Both the position numbers and the translations under genes were made by a program. The notes under the pieces are model-generated. The model was not told the origin of the DNA, ran no database searches, and saw only the letters and a program-made list of their open reading frames with translations. This document shows positions 9,802 through 18,679 of a stretch of 64,000 nt of DNA, in pieces; within the stretch, counting starts at the first letter, position 1, and the number at the start of each line of letters is the position of its first letter. The stretch lies in assembly GCF_014199395.1 (NCBI RefSeq), contig NZ_JACIJM010000008.1, forward strand, positions 1 to 64,000. Direction: 5' to 3'. Source of the DNA: Yoonia ponticola. Lineage in GTDB: Bacteria; Pseudomonadota; Alphaproteobacteria; Rhodobacterales; Rhodobacteraceae.

Positions 9802-9844
9802 TTCATTTCGCTCACAACAACTCCCCTCGGAGGGTCCACCAAAA
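9802..9844. repeat. Intergenic repeat copy A
   Basis: Plus-strand TTCATTTCGCTCACAACAAC followed by TCCCCTCGGAGG and, after a short gap, ACCAAAA. It closely matches the stretch just after valS (39996-40037) and partly matches the end of ygfZ (45402-45422). In this copy the element sits between the nucleotidase stop and the SRAP start. Confidence 0.6.
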
Positions 9845-9894
9845 GAAAACGCGCCGCAGTTGCCCGCGACGCGCTGTGATTTCCTAAACTCAGC

Positions 9895-11454
9895 TTATTT
9901 TGCTGTGATACGGCCATCCGTGTAAGGCGTATATGCGCCGCCTTCTGCCATGTATTCAGCCATAACTTCCGCAACATCTGGACCGAAATCGTAGGCGTTC
10001 GCGGCGTCTTTGAACATTTCATAACCGTCGCCGCCGTTCCGAACATAGTTGTTCGATACAACGCCGTAGGTCGCAGTCGGATCAATCGGCTCGCCGCCAA
10101 CCATCACATCAGAGACGCGCGATCCAGCTTCGGCCGCCGCATCGAACGCAAAGGACATGCCTGCAACTTGTGGGAAACGACCAGCGCCGTCCTCAACTTG
10201 GCCGACGCCATTTTCAAGCGCCGCAACAATCACGTCACCAGTCACTTGGAACGTGGACAGCGTGTTTTGGAAAGGCAAAACGGTGTAAACTTCACCCATT
10301 GTCACCGGCCCCGCATCAATAGAGGCTCGCACACCACCACCGTTTTGAATAGCGATCTGAATACCTTGGTCTTGGACGCGGTCTAACATCGCATCAGCAA
10401 TCAACGTACCCATCGGACATTCGGCCGCACGGCAAAGATCACGTGAACCAACGATCTCTTCCGCAGTTTCAGCAACAACCTTGGTGCGAATTTCTTCAAG
10501 TGGAACGGCCAGTTCAGCGATACGGGCCAGTACGTCTTCGTTTTCAGCAACTTGACTATCGATCAGAATCGGCTCGCCTGCGGCCTCGGTAATGACCCCC
10601 TCGTCGTCAAAGGTTACATTCAGCTCGCCCAAGAATTTCCCGTAGGCATAGGCCTGAACCACAGCCGTATCGCCAACCATTGTGGGATACGGACCTTCGG
10701 CACTGTCATTTGTATTCGAGAGCAGCGTATTGGTGTGGCCGCCAACGATCACATCAACACCAGTTGTGTTTTCAGCAACGTTGATGTCCGTCGCGTAGCC
10801 AGAGTGGGACAGAACGATAATCTTGTTCACACCTTCGGCTGTGAGTTTATCAACTTCACCCTGCACAGCAGCGATTGGGTCAGAGAAAGTCACGTGGTCG
10901 CCAGGCGACGCCAATTCGGCAGTATCTTCTGGTGTCAGGCCGATCAGGCCGATCTTTTCACCACCACGTTCGATCACAGTGGATTTCGCCAGCTTGTCAG
11001 CAAGCAAAGGCTCTGACGAGACGTCAGCATTTGACATCAGCACAGGAAACTCAACGGCGTCCATAAACCCGGCAAGAACCTCTGGACCGTCATCGAATTC
11101 GTGGTTGCCCACGGTCATCGCATCATACCCAAGCAGGTTCATGAATTCTGCCGTCATGGTCCCTTTATAATACGTATAGAATAACGTACCGTTAAACTGG
11201 TCACCACCATCAACCAAAATTGCGTTGTTCGACCGCGCACGCGCATCGGTCACAGCATTTACAAGGCGCGCCGTACCACCAAAACATTCGCCAGCCGTGT
11301 TATCTTCAGCGCCACATGGACCGTCGTATTTGCTGATCGGCTCATGGCGATCATGATAGTCGTTGGTGTGCAGAATCGTCAGGCTATAGTCAGCTGCGGC
11401 TGCGCCGGCTGTCAGCGCAAACGCGCATGTCGTTGTCAGAATCCGTGAAAGCAT
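9895..11454 (-). CDS. Periplasmic 5'-nucleotidase / 2',3'-cyclic phosphodiesterase family
   Basis: A 519-residue secreted metallophosphoesterase of the UshA/YfkN type, expected to release phosphate and nucleosides from extracellular nucleotides. The start at MLSRIL gives a signal peptide ending GAAAADY and has GGGGGA upstream; an alternative start 57 bases earlier is unlikely. The metallophosphatase domain shows ILHTNDYHDRHEP, DGGDQFNG and GNHEFDDG. The C-terminal substrate-binding domain carries QNGGGVRASIDAG and SNNYVRNGGDGY. It would fit phosphate scavenging in seawater; no Pho box was identified. Confidence 0.9.
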   Translation of the reverse strand: MLSRILTTTCAFALTAGAAAADYSLTILHTNDYHDRHEPISKYDGPCGAEDNTAGECFGGTARLVNAVTDARARSNNAILVDGGDQFNGTLFYTYYKGTMTAEFMNLLGYDAMTVGNHEFDDGPEVLAGFMDAVEFPVLMSNADVSSEPLLADKLAKSTVIERGGEKIGLIGLTPEDTAELASPGDHVTFSDPIAAVQGEVDKLTAEGVNKIIVLSHSGYATDINVAENTTGVDVIVGGHTNTLLSNTNDSAEGPYPTMVGDTAVVQAYAYGKFLGELNVTFDDEGVITEAAGEPILIDSQVAENEDVLARIAELAVPLEEIRTKVVAETAEEIVGSRDLCRAAECPMGTLIADAMLDRVQDQGIQIAIQNGGGVRASIDAGPVTMGEVYTVLPFQNTLSTFQVTGDVIVAALENGVGQVEDGAGRFPQVAGMSFAFDAAAEAGSRVSDVMVGGEPIDPTATYGVVSNNYVRNGGDGYEMFKDAANAYDFGPDVAEVMAEYMAEGGAYTPYTDGRITAK

Positions 11455-11604
11455 TTTGGGTCCCCCAAGTTGAATTAAAGGTATCGTGACCTCGCCAATG
11501 CGCAGAGTCAAATACCGCTTGCACCTCTGCTAGGGGCAATTTGTGACGTATGCATAACATTTGATCGCCTTGACCAATCGCGTGCAAACCGCCAAACGAT
11601 TAGC

Positions 11605-11937
11605 ATGTTGATATACAAAATTTTTCGCGCTCCAGAGTGGGCAGAGTTACAGAAAAACGGCGAAACCGCTGGTGCGCCCATCGACTTGACTGATGGCTAC
11701 ATCCACTTTTCGGGCGCGGACACGGTCGCTAAAACCGCCGCGTTGTACTTTGCTGATGCTGAAAACCTCATTCTGGTTGCAGTTGAATCGGATGGCTTGT
11801 CAGATTTGGTTTGGGAAGAATCGCGGGGCGGTGCATTATTCCCGCATCTATTCCGCAAATTAACCATGTCAGACGTTTCTTGGCATCGGCCGCTTCTCTT
11901 CGTGGACGGCATTCATCAATTTCCGGCAGACCTATGA
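11605..11937 (+). CDS. DUF952 family protein
   Basis: A 110-residue DUF952 protein, recognised by the start [11 protein letters not shown], the central [11 protein letters not shown] and the end [10 protein letters not shown]. The fold resembles ADP-ribosyltransferase-like small domains, but no activity is established for the family. Its TGA overlaps the ATG of pyrD (ATGA), so the two are translationally coupled. This pairing is common in Rhodobacteraceae as far as I recall and does not by itself reveal a function. Confidence 0.85.
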   Translation: MLIYKIFRAPEWAELQKNGETAGAPIDLTDGYIHFSGADTVAKTAALYFADAENLILVAVESDGLSDLVWEESRGGALFPHLFRKLTMSDVSWHRPLLFVDGIHQFPADL

Positions 11938-12983
11938 ATTTATTAGAAGAATACGGCCTCAAGGCGCTTCACAAGTTAGATCCAGAGGTGGCTCATGGAC
12001 TTGCCATTACTGCGTTAAACGCTGGGCTCGGGCCACGTGGCGGCCCATTTTCATCAGATCGGTTGCGCACCTCGGTAGCGGGCCTCGACATGCCCAATCC
12101 CGTCGGACTTGCCGCTGGTTTTGACAAGAACGCCACTGCACTACATGCTCTGTCCCTTACGGGTTTTGGATTTCTTGAAGTCGGCGCAGCGACGCCTCGC
12201 GCGCAATCCGGTAATCCCAAAAAACGGCTCTTTCGGTTGACCGAAGATCAAGCCGCGATCAACCGCTTTGGCTTTAACAACGAAGGCATGTACGCGATTG
12301 AGCCACGCTTGGCGCAGCGTCCTGCAGGCATCATCGGCCTCAACCTAGGCGCGAACAAAGACAGCGATGACCGCGCCGAAGATTTTGCCCGCGTGCTAAC
12401 GCATTGCGGCCCGCGTCTTGATTTCGCAACGGTTAACGTGTCGTCGCCCAACACCGAAAAGCTGCGCGACCTGCAAGGCAAAGAGGCGCTGGCAGCACTG
12501 TTATCTGGCGTCATGGAGGCGAACGATAAGCTCGACAGATCCATACCGATTTTCCTGAAAATCGCACCAGATTTGACGCCCGCTGATATCGAAGACGTCG
12601 CTGAAGTCGCGACGCAAGCACAGCTCTCCGCGATTATCGCAACGAACACCACGTTGGACCGCGAAGGTTTGAAAAGTGCAAATGCGAACGAGAAAGGTGG
12701 GCTTTCTGGGCAACCGCTGTTCGAAAAGTCCACACGTGCGCTAGCCCAACTTAGCGGCCTGACACCCCTGCCGATCATTGGCGTTGGGGGCGTTGGAACC
12801 GCTGAACAAGCCTACCAGAAAATTCGCGCTGGTGCCTGCGCGGTACAACTATACACCGCGCTTGTGTATGGTGGAATTTCGCTCGTTGACGACATCACAC
12901 GCGGGCTTGACCAGTTGCTGCTGCGTGATGGCTTTGCCAACGTCATTGACGCGGTCGGTGCGGGACGGTCTGATTGGACTTAA
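11934..12983 (+). CDS. Dihydroorotate dehydrogenase, quinone-dependent (class 2)
   Basis: A 349-residue membrane-associated flavoenzyme that oxidises dihydroorotate to orotate with ubiquinone in pyrimidine synthesis. The N-terminal helix ([22 protein letters not shown]) is the membrane/quinone-tunnel extension of class 2 enzymes. [30 protein letters not shown], the catalytic-Ser region [12 protein letters not shown] and [13 protein letters not shown] (FMN phosphate site) are all present. The start overlaps the DUF952 stop, which sets the 5' end at 11934 rather than further upstream. Confidence 0.95.
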   Translation: MNLLEEYGLKALHKLDPEVAHGLAITALNAGLGPRGGPFSSDRLRTSVAGLDMPNPVGLAAGFDKNATALHALSLTGFGFLEVGAATPRAQSGNPKKRLFRLTEDQAAINRFGFNNEGMYAIEPRLAQRPAGIIGLNLGANKDSDDRAEDFARVLTHCGPRLDFATVNVSSPNTEKLRDLQGKEALAALLSGVMEANDKLDRSIPIFLKIAPDLTPADIEDVAEVATQAQLSAIIATNTTLDREGLKSANANEKGGLSGQPLFEKSTRALAQLSGLTPLPIIGVGGVGTAEQAYQKIRAGACAVQLYTALVYGGISLVDDITRGLDQLLLRDGFANVIDAVGAGRSDWT

Positions 12984-12999
12984 ACCGCAAAATGCACGC

Positions 13000-13698
13000 C
13001 TAAAGTGTATCAAGCCAAGCGGGAAGCTCTGCAATCGATTTAAGAATGACATCCGCATGCGGTGAAAGAACTCTACGCGAAGCTGGGCCCGTCAGCACAC
13101 CAACACAACGCATTCCAGCGGCCCTACCAGCATGTAAATCATGCAAACTGTCGCCGATCATGACGCATTGCTGAGGTTTTAGTTTAAGTTGTTCACAAAA
13201 TCCAAGCAGCTGACCAGCGGCAGGTTTCGCGCCAAAGCCGCTATCGAAGCCGGCAATAAAATCAAACACCTCAGTGACGCCTGCCGCAGTCAAATTTGCA
13301 CGCGCCGGACCTTCGGCATCATTAGTCGCGATCCCTAAGGCGAACCCTGACGCCTTCAATTCGTCGAAAAACGTTTTCAAGTCAGTAACTTGCACTTGTG
13401 GAGTACTAGCGGTCGCGGCAGTCATCCTATCCATGAGCGCCGACAGATCGCGATCAATGGTATAAGGTAAAATGGCTTCGGCCACCTGATGGGAGGTTGA
13501 CGCAATCACAATACTCTCAGGGAAGAACACCGATTTTTTCATATCGAAACCAAGGACTTGCGCTAATTTATCGCGAAGCGCTGGATCATGTGCACTTTCT
13601 GTTTCAATCAGCGTTTTTGTGATCACGCCCCATGTTTTGTCGAAATCAAAAAGAGTGCCGTCCTTGTCAAAAATCAGCCCCGCAACCTTCACGTCCAA
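13000..13698 (-). CDS. HAD-family phosphatase (phosphoglycolate phosphatase-like)
   Basis: A 232-residue haloacid-dehalogenase hydrolase. Motif I is IFDKDGTLFDFD near residue 10, motif II is IATND, and motifs III/IV are in FGAKPAAG and MIGDSLHDLHAG. The helical cap between motifs I and II is of the Gph/PGP type, so a small phosphate ester is the likely substrate. Its start overlaps the end of the DUF3572 gene by 10 bases, so the two are co-transcribed. It converges on pyrD with a 16-base gap. Confidence 0.8.
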   Translation of the reverse strand: MDVKVAGLIFDKDGTLFDFDKTWGVITKTLIETESAHDPALRDKLAQVLGFDMKKSVFFPESIVIASTSHQVAEAILPYTIDRDLSALMDRMTAATASTPQVQVTDLKTFFDELKASGFALGIATNDAEGPARANLTAAGVTEVFDFIAGFDSGFGAKPAAGQLLGFCEQLKLKPQQCVMIGDSLHDLHAGRAAGMRCVGVLTGPASRRVLSPHADVILKSIAELPAWLDTL

Positions 13699-13967
13699 TG
13701 CACGGCCTCCGCACCAGGCAACGCATACCGCGCCATAAGCGGTTGATCATATGGGATATTAACTGTGTCACAAAATGCCATGACCCACGCATCATCCATC
13801 GTGATGAATTCCAAAACCGACGCCTGAAACGCGGGGTCAGTCGCACGTGCACGCAGATCATCGACTGAACTGCCCGTGGCACCTAAAAATGTCGGGCACA
13901 AATCGTCATTTCCCACCAGCCAACCAAGGGCCTGTAGTGCAATCGTTTCAGCATGTTCTGGACTCAT
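13689..13967 (-). CDS. DUF3572 family protein
   Basis: A 92-residue helical protein of the DUF3572 family (MSPEHAETIALQALGWLVGN...DLCPTFLGATG). The family is found in alphaproteobacteria and has no established function. The start at 13967 is supported by GAGGTG upstream; a start 27 bases earlier is possible. It is transcribed ahead of, and overlaps, the HAD phosphatase gene. The opposite-strand pleD-like gene starts about 100 bases away, so divergent promoters lie in 13968-14064. Confidence 0.8.
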   Translation of the reverse strand: MSPEHAETIALQALGWLVGNDDLCPTFLGATGSSVDDLRARATDPAFQASVLEFITMDDAWVMAFCDTVNIPYDQPLMARYALPGAEAVHWT

Positions 13968-14064
13968 TCGTGTCACCTCGTTCGTTAGAAACAATATCTT
14001 AACGTTTCCACGTCAAGTTGAACACAGGGGCCGGGTGGAACAAGCCCTCTTAGAAGGAAATACG

Positions 14065-15456
14065 ATGTCAGGTAGAATACTGATTATCGATGCGGTCGCG
14101 ACAAATCGTATCGTCATGAAGGTGAAACTCCTTTCGGCTCAATATGATGCCGTTGCATGCGCAACGCAAAGCGAAGCACTTGCAACGTTTTCCGAACAGC
14201 GACCTGATCTCATCGTGGTGAATTTGAGCGATCAAACCGAAGATCATCATGCGTTTTGTCGTAATTTAAAAGACGATCCCGCAACAGCCAGCATTTCAAT
14301 TGTTGGGACCGGTATCGCAGACACATCACGGGCGCGTTTTGCAGCATTAGATGCTGGGGCGGATGACGTCCTAACAAATCCAGTCAACGATGTGCTGCTG
14401 CATGCACGCATCCGAAGCCTACTGCGGACGCGTCATACGCCATCTGAACTATGGATGCGTGAAGGCACGCAAAGGGCGCTTGGCTTCGAAGAATCGCCCA
14501 CTGGCTTTGAACGCCCCTCACGCATTACGTTGCTCACCGCAAATTCGGTCCTGAGCACAGGTTTGATCGCGCGCTTAAACCGGATCAACCCGCTGGGAGT
14601 AGCCGTTGTTGGGTTCGATGCGGTGCTCAAGGAACGGTCTGACATGGAACAGCCGGACATTTTTGTGATCGACAGCAACACGATGCTCAATCCAAGAGAA
14701 GACCTCTTTCGACTCGTTGCAGATTTGCGTTCACGGGCGCAGACTAAACATATTTCGCAACTTGTTAGCCTACCGGCCGATGCGGTTGAAACTGCGGCAA
14801 TGGCATTGGATCTTGGCGCGGACGATGTCGTCACATCACAAATCGCCTCAGATGAGCTTTGCATTCGATGCACCGCCCTCACACGACGCAAACGTCAACA
14901 AGAACGACTGCGCACAACCGTACGAGATGGCCTGCAAGCGGCGGTAACAGACCCACTAACCGGCCTTTATAACCGGAGATACGCGACGCCCTATCTTATG
15001 GAAATTGCAAAGCAATCTAAAAAGACCGGACAAGAGTTCGCGGTCATGATGATCGACATCGACCATTTCAAGCGCATCAACGATACACACGGGCATGCAG
15101 CCGGCGACGCTGTCTTGATTGAGCTTGCACATCGTCTACGCGGCAATTTACGTGCAATTGACCTGATCGCCCGTGTCGGCGGCGAGGAATTTCTTGTCGC
15201 CCTCCCACATAGCACAGCAGAACAGGCGCAGGCTGCGGCCAACCGTTTGTGCCGCCTTGTAAATCAAAAACACTTTGATATCGGCAACAAATCACGACCG
15301 CTGCATGTCACGATCTCTGTTGGTGTCGCCGTGGGCTGTGCGGAAAGCACGGAAATGATTTGTGCTGACGATATGTGCCACCAAGCAGACGACGCACTTT
15401 ACGTTGCAAAATCGGCAGGACGTGACCGTGTTTCATTCGCCCATTCAGCCGCCTGA
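14065..15456 (+). CDS. PleD-like response regulator / diguanylate cyclase with degenerate REC1
   Basis: A 463-residue protein with the PleD order REC-REC-GGDEF. The GGDEF domain (about 295-460) has the intact active site VGGEEF and, just upstream, RAID, the c-di-GMP inhibitory site. It should therefore make c-di-GMP from two GTP with product feedback. The first receiver is altered: the acidic pair is D9-A10, the phospho-acceptor position 53 is Asn (DLIVVN), and the conserved switch Lys is Asn (TNPVND). The second receiver keeps an Asp (DIFVID). The start at 14065 follows AGAAGGA; a longer in-frame extension is not credible. Confidence 0.88.
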   Translation: MSGRILIIDAVATNRIVMKVKLLSAQYDAVACATQSEALATFSEQRPDLIVVNLSDQTEDHHAFCRNLKDDPATASISIVGTGIADTSRARFAALDAGADDVLTNPVNDVLLHARIRSLLRTRHTPSELWMREGTQRALGFEESPTGFERPSRITLLTANSVLSTGLIARLNRINPLGVAVVGFDAVLKERSDMEQPDIFVIDSNTMLNPREDLFRLVADLRSRAQTKHISQLVSLPADAVETAAMALDLGADDVVTSQIASDELCIRCTALTRRKRQQERLRTTVRDGLQAAVTDPLTGLYNRRYATPYLMEIAKQSKKTGQEFAVMMIDIDHFKRINDTHGHAAGDAVLIELAHRLRGNLRAIDLIARVGGEEFLVALPHSTAEQAQAAANRLCRLVNQKHFDIGNKSRPLHVTISVGVAVGCAESTEMICADDMCHQADDALYVAKSAGRDRVSFAHSAA

Positions 15457-15957
15457 ATTGACCTCGTCCGGCGGCGGACGGCGATCGTTTCGTTCGTCCC
15501 GCCGCGCAACGCCGTCACGCAAGCGCTTGGCAAACGCAGACCTTTCTTCCGCGGACATTTCCGTCACATGGGAAACGAAGACCCCCAGTGCGCGTTCCTG
15601 CAACACTGTCTGCTGATTTTGTTGCTCACGGATGACCAGCGCAAGCGCTTCGGGATCAAAAGGTTGCATCTTCACCGTTTCCACCAAGCTTTCGAAAGCT
15701 GCGCGGCGATCACGGTGGGTTTGCCCCCGCTGTTCCATGCCTTGCCGCAACTGTTCACCAATAGCGCGACGGTCCTTGGTAGACAGCGCAGACGTCAACG
15801 CGCCCAGTTGCACATCAAACCCACGGGGTGGCCCGCCGCCGTCTCGCAAATATGCGCCGCCAGCAACGCCAATCATCAGAAGGTTAACCGCGAGCGATGT
15901 CACCAAAACAATACGCCAAATTCTACGTGGTTTAGTCTGTTGCATCACTTCAACCAT
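15445..15957 (-). CDS. Periplasmic heavy-metal sensor/resistance-like protein (CnrX/Spy type)
   Basis: About 170 residues: one N-terminal membrane anchor (IVLVTSLAVNLLMIGVAGG), then a long charged helical region with Gln- and Arg-rich stretches. This resembles the periplasmic heavy-metal resistance or CpxP/Spy-like group. The start is uncertain: ATGs at 15966, 15957 and 15945 are all in frame and the first two overlap the preceding gene. It is the last gene of the EF-hand / ECF sigma operon and overlaps the end of the opposite-strand pleD-like gene by 12 bases. A role in sensing envelope stress or metals for the sigma factor is inferred from context. Confidence 0.6.
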   Translation of the reverse strand: MVEVMQQTKPRRIWRIVLVTSLAVNLLMIGVAGGAYLRDGGGPPRGFDVQLGALTSALSTKDRRAIGEQLRQGMEQRGQTHRDRRAAFESLVETVKMQPFDPEALALVIREQQNQQTVLQERALGVFVSHVTEMSAEERSAFAKRLRDGVARRDERNDRRPPPDEVNSGG

Positions 15958-16306
15958 CCAATCCATCTGCAAAATTTCCCAGCATATCGCCGCCGAACAA
16001 GTCTACCGTTTGGGTTGAGCCTAATACTGTAGTCGCCATAGATTCGAGCCCAACAGGAGGTGCGACACCAATCCAAAGCCCGGCCACGCCTGCCAAAGCA
16101 AGCCCGCCAACACCTGGCCAGCCGCCGATAATATCCAAAACTGACGACCAAATGCTGCGTTTCGTCACGTCGTTTAAATGCGGCTGCACTTGTTCAGCGT
16201 CAATCATTACCCGCGCCATCAAATCCTGCGGCACGACCGGTTTCATCAGCGCGGTTTGCGCGAGTAGATTATCAAGTTCAATTTGATCTCGATCAGTCAT
16301 CGTCAT
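15950..16306 (-). CDS. Small membrane protein, putative partner (anti-sigma) of the ECF factor
   Basis: A 118-residue protein with a soluble N-terminal half (LDNLLAQTALMKPVVPQDLMARV) and one hydrophobic segment near residues 60-80 (GGWPGVGGLALAGVAGLWIG). It overlaps the sigma factor gene by 14 bases and the periplasmic protein gene by about 8 bases. A cytoplasmic helical domain joined to one membrane span and co-translated with an ECF sigma is the usual arrangement of an anti-sigma factor. No zinc-binding HxxxCxxC motif is present, so this would not be a ZAS-type anti-sigma. The function is inferred. Confidence 0.55.
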   Translation of the reverse strand: MTMTDRDQIELDNLLAQTALMKPVVPQDLMARVMIDAEQVQPHLNDVTKRSIWSSVLDIIGGWPGVGGLALAGVAGLWIGVAPPVGLESMATTVLGSTQTVDLFGGDMLGNFADGLDG

Positions 16307-16880
16307 ATCCCAGTGTTGCGCGGCGTCCGGCTAAAAGATTGGCCAGCGCCCGCTTTCCACGTGCCGTTAAACTTTCCACGGACCGCACGCTAATGTCCAT
16401 GATCTCTGCTATTTCAGGGTTCGCGAGCCCTTCGAGGTGGCGCAATGACACAGCCTGCGCCTGCCGTTCTGGCAATTGGCCCAACGCATCGGACAATGCC
16501 GTCATCCGCGCGTTCGTCTGCATCTGTTCGGCGACGCCCGGCGTTGGATCAGCAGGCTCAGCAATCTGATCCATGCCAACAGACCCTGCACGTTGTCGCT
16601 TTCGCAACCTATCCGTGCATAAATTTGCGACCACACGGTAAAGCCACGTCGAAATTTGGGCTTCCCCGTCTCGCCAATCTGGCGCAATCTTCCAAAGCCG
16701 CATCATCGCATCCTGCGCGACATCTTCGGCTTCGATGCGATCCGTTAACATACGCGTCGCCTGCCCTAACACGCCCGGTAACAACCGTGCAGCTAAGGTT
16801 TGCGCCGCGCCGGAATCGCCTGCGGCATAAGCCGCAAGCAAAGCCGCGTCGGACGTCGAGGGGTCAATCGCATCTGTCAT
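16293..16880 (-). CDS. RNA polymerase sigma factor, ECF family
   Basis: A 195-residue ECF sigma factor. Region 2 includes EAEDVAQDAMMRLWKIAPDW and WLYRVVANLCTDRLRKR; region 4 includes LPERQAQAVSLRHLEGLANPEIAEI and SVRSVESLTARGKRAL. The start at 16880 is chosen by family length; a TTG 33 bases upstream is also in frame. It lies between the EF-hand gene and its putative membrane partner in one operon, so it probably controls this operon among other targets. The inducing signal may involve calcium or metals, given the neighbours; this is inference. Confidence 0.88.
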   Translation of the reverse strand: MTDAIDPSTSDAALLAAYAAGDSGAAQTLAARLLPGVLGQATRMLTDRIEAEDVAQDAMMRLWKIAPDWRDGEAQISTWLYRVVANLCTDRLRKRQRAGSVGMDQIAEPADPTPGVAEQMQTNARMTALSDALGQLPERQAQAVSLRHLEGLANPEIAEIMDISVRSVESLTARGKRALANLLAGRRATLGYDDD

Positions 16881-16934
16881 CTGCTGTGAAGCCACATCAT
16901 TTTCTAAGCACAAACAACCCCTCTTCGCATCTAT

Positions 16935-17426
16935 TCAGCCGCGATCGCCACGTGCTTCACGACCTTCGCCGCGCTTGTCGCCGTGTTCACCGCGACGTCC
17001 ACCGCGTTCGTGATCTGCAGCGGCCTCGAACTCTTCGGCGCTCAGAACACCGTCGTCGTTGGCATCAGCCCGCTCGAACATCCGTTCGCCACGGTCGCTG
17101 TCGCGTTCTGGCATTTCGCTTTGTTGGATCTCGCCATCGCCGTTTTCGTCGAGTTTTTCCATCATGCGTTCGACCATTTTCGCAGCACGGTCCTCAGCGC
17201 GCTCTGACGCTTGGGCCAAAAGCTCTGCTTCAGACAACGCGCCGTTGCCATCCGTGTCGGCGGTCGCAAAGCGCTGTTCGCCTTGTGCTTGCAACTCGGT
17301 GATTGAGATTGCGCCATCGCCGTTAGTATCCAAGGTTGCGAAATCTGGGCGCTCTTGCGCCACAGCGCCGGTCGCGACCAACCCAAAACCTGCGACGATT
17401 GCTGCCATCAATACTTGAGTTTTCAT
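16935..17426 (-). CDS. Secreted EF-hand calcium-binding protein
   Basis: A 163-residue exported protein. Its signal peptide is MKTQVLMAAIVAGFGLVATG, with cleavage likely at AVAQE. Four canonical EF-hand loops follow: DTNGDGAISITE, DTDGNGALSEAE, DENGDGEIQQSE and DANDDGVLSAEE. All keep the acidic residues at positions 1, 3, 5 and 12. The C-terminus is a charged Gly/Arg/Asp/Glu tail. It is the first gene of the ECF sigma operon, 54 bases ahead of the sigma gene. A periplasmic calcium-binding or buffering role is likely from the motifs; any link to sigma activity is inferred. Confidence 0.85.
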   Translation of the reverse strand: MKTQVLMAAIVAGFGLVATGAVAQERPDFATLDTNGDGAISITELQAQGEQRFATADTDGNGALSEAELLAQASERAEDRAAKMVERMMEKLDENGDGEIQQSEMPERDSDRGERMFERADANDDGVLSAEEFEAAADHERGGRRGEHGDKRGEGREARGDRG

Positions 17427-17611
17427 AGTCTTTCCTTTTCAGTCATTGCCGGATTATCACCGGAACTGCTTATCAAACGGATGACTGGAAAACTTCCGTC
17501 GCAATTTTTTACATTATTTTCATCTACCCGAGACATGCTGCCGCATCTCTTATGCGAAACCTTTTCATTTTTGCGGAAAACCCGCATGTAGGTTACGAGA
17601 AGGATATTCAT

Positions 17612-18007
17612 ATGACTGACACCGCCCAAATCTTTGTTTCTGAGGAACGGCCAATCAAACCAGCCATGTGGCGCGGTTTGCGTCGCAAGTGCCCTAATTG
17701 CGGCGAAGGACATATGTTCGACGGGTATTTGAAGGTCGCCGATAGCTGTCCTGTTTGTAACGAAAACCTGTCGCATCATCGTGCCGACGATGGCCCCGCG
17801 TATCTCACTATTCTAATTGTGGCGCACATTTTGGGCTTTGGCATTCACTTTGCTTGGTCATGGTTCCGTCCGGAACCTATGGTTATGGCGACAATCTTTA
17901 CCGTCGGTAGCGTCGCGTTATCATTGTTTTTGTTGCCCCGTCTCAAAGGGATGATCGTTGCAATCCAATGGGCGAAACGGATGCACGGATTCGGAAATTC
18001 CAACTAA
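17612..18007 (+). CDS. DUF983 family membrane protein with zinc ribbon
   Basis: A 131-residue protein. Two CxxC pairs near the N-terminus (CPNCGEG and CPVCNEN) form a probable zinc ribbon. Two membrane helices follow (ILIVAHILGFGIHFAW and IFTVGSVALSLFLLP). This is the DUF983 family, whose function is unknown. The start at 17612 follows GAGAAGGA. The stop is immediately followed by the ATG of the NUDIX gene, so the two form an operon, a pairing that I recall as usual in Rhodobacteraceae. Confidence 0.85.
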   Translation: MTDTAQIFVSEERPIKPAMWRGLRRKCPNCGEGHMFDGYLKVADSCPVCNENLSHHRADDGPAYLTILIVAHILGFGIHFAWSWFRPEPMVMATIFTVGSVALSLFLLPRLKGMIVAIQWAKRMHGFGNSN

Positions 18008-18679
18008 ATGATCAACAAAGCCGCCCTTCGAGATGCTGCGACCGTGATCGTTTTACGAGATCGTTCGTCCGTCTTGATGGGCCAACGCGGCAAATCAGCG
18101 GCGTTCATGCCGGGGAAATTTGTATTCCCCGGGGGCGCGGTTGATCCACAAGACGCCGCCGTGACCATGCCGCCGATGAACCCACGTTGTGCCAACAGAT
18201 TACGGTCCGAATCTCGCATACCCAACGCGGCCCTGACTGCGGCGGCCATTCGCGAACTGTGGGAAGAAACTGGGCAGATTTTGGGAACTCCCGGCCAGTG
18301 GGACCAGCCAGCACCCGGTTGGGAAGAGTTTGCAGCGTCTGGATTTTATCCCGACCCTTCTGCGCTTTCGTTCTTTTTCCGTGCGGTGACGCCTATCGGG
18401 AGACCGCGTAGATTTGATGCGCGGTTCTTTTTAGTCGATGCGAGTAACCTCGCCACTGATTTGGATGATTTTTCGAACGCTGAGGACGAATTATCCCACC
18501 TGCAATGGGTGCCGTTAAAAGACACGCGGCGCTTTGACCTGCCGTTTATTACCAAGGTCGTTTTGTCTGAGTTAATCGCGCATATCGCGCGCGATACGCC
18601 AATCAGCTCTGTTCCATTTTTTCGCAATAATGACGAAGCGCATTTGATTTCGCGTCTTGGTGGTACTGACGCGCTTTAG
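18008..18679 (+). CDS. NUDIX hydrolase
   Basis: A 223-residue NUDIX protein. The box is split: PGGAVDPQDAA, then an insert of about 25 residues, then AAIRELWEETGQIL, which supplies the REUxEExG core. The insert and length resemble the CoA/8-oxo-dGTP-type NUDT group with a long loop. The substrate is not predictable. The ATG abuts the DUF983 stop codon with no gap. It converges on the EamA transporter gene with a 4-base overlap. Confidence 0.82.
   Translation: MINKAALRDAATVIVLRDRSSVLMGQRGKSAAFMPGKFVFPGGAVDPQDAAVTMPPMNPRCANRLRSESRIPNAALTAAAIRELWEETGQILGTPGQWDQPAPGWEEFAASGFYPDPSALSFFFRAVTPIGRPRRFDARFFLVDASNLATDLDDFSNAEDELSHLQWVPLKDTRRFDLPFITKVVLSELIAHIARDTPISSVPFFRNNDEAHLISRLGGTDAL

Noticed and set aside
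17475-17497. GGAAG...CGTTT pair upstream of the EF-hand gene as an ECF promoter
   Set aside because: The spacer is about 13 bases, shorter than the 16-17 expected, so the match is not convincing.
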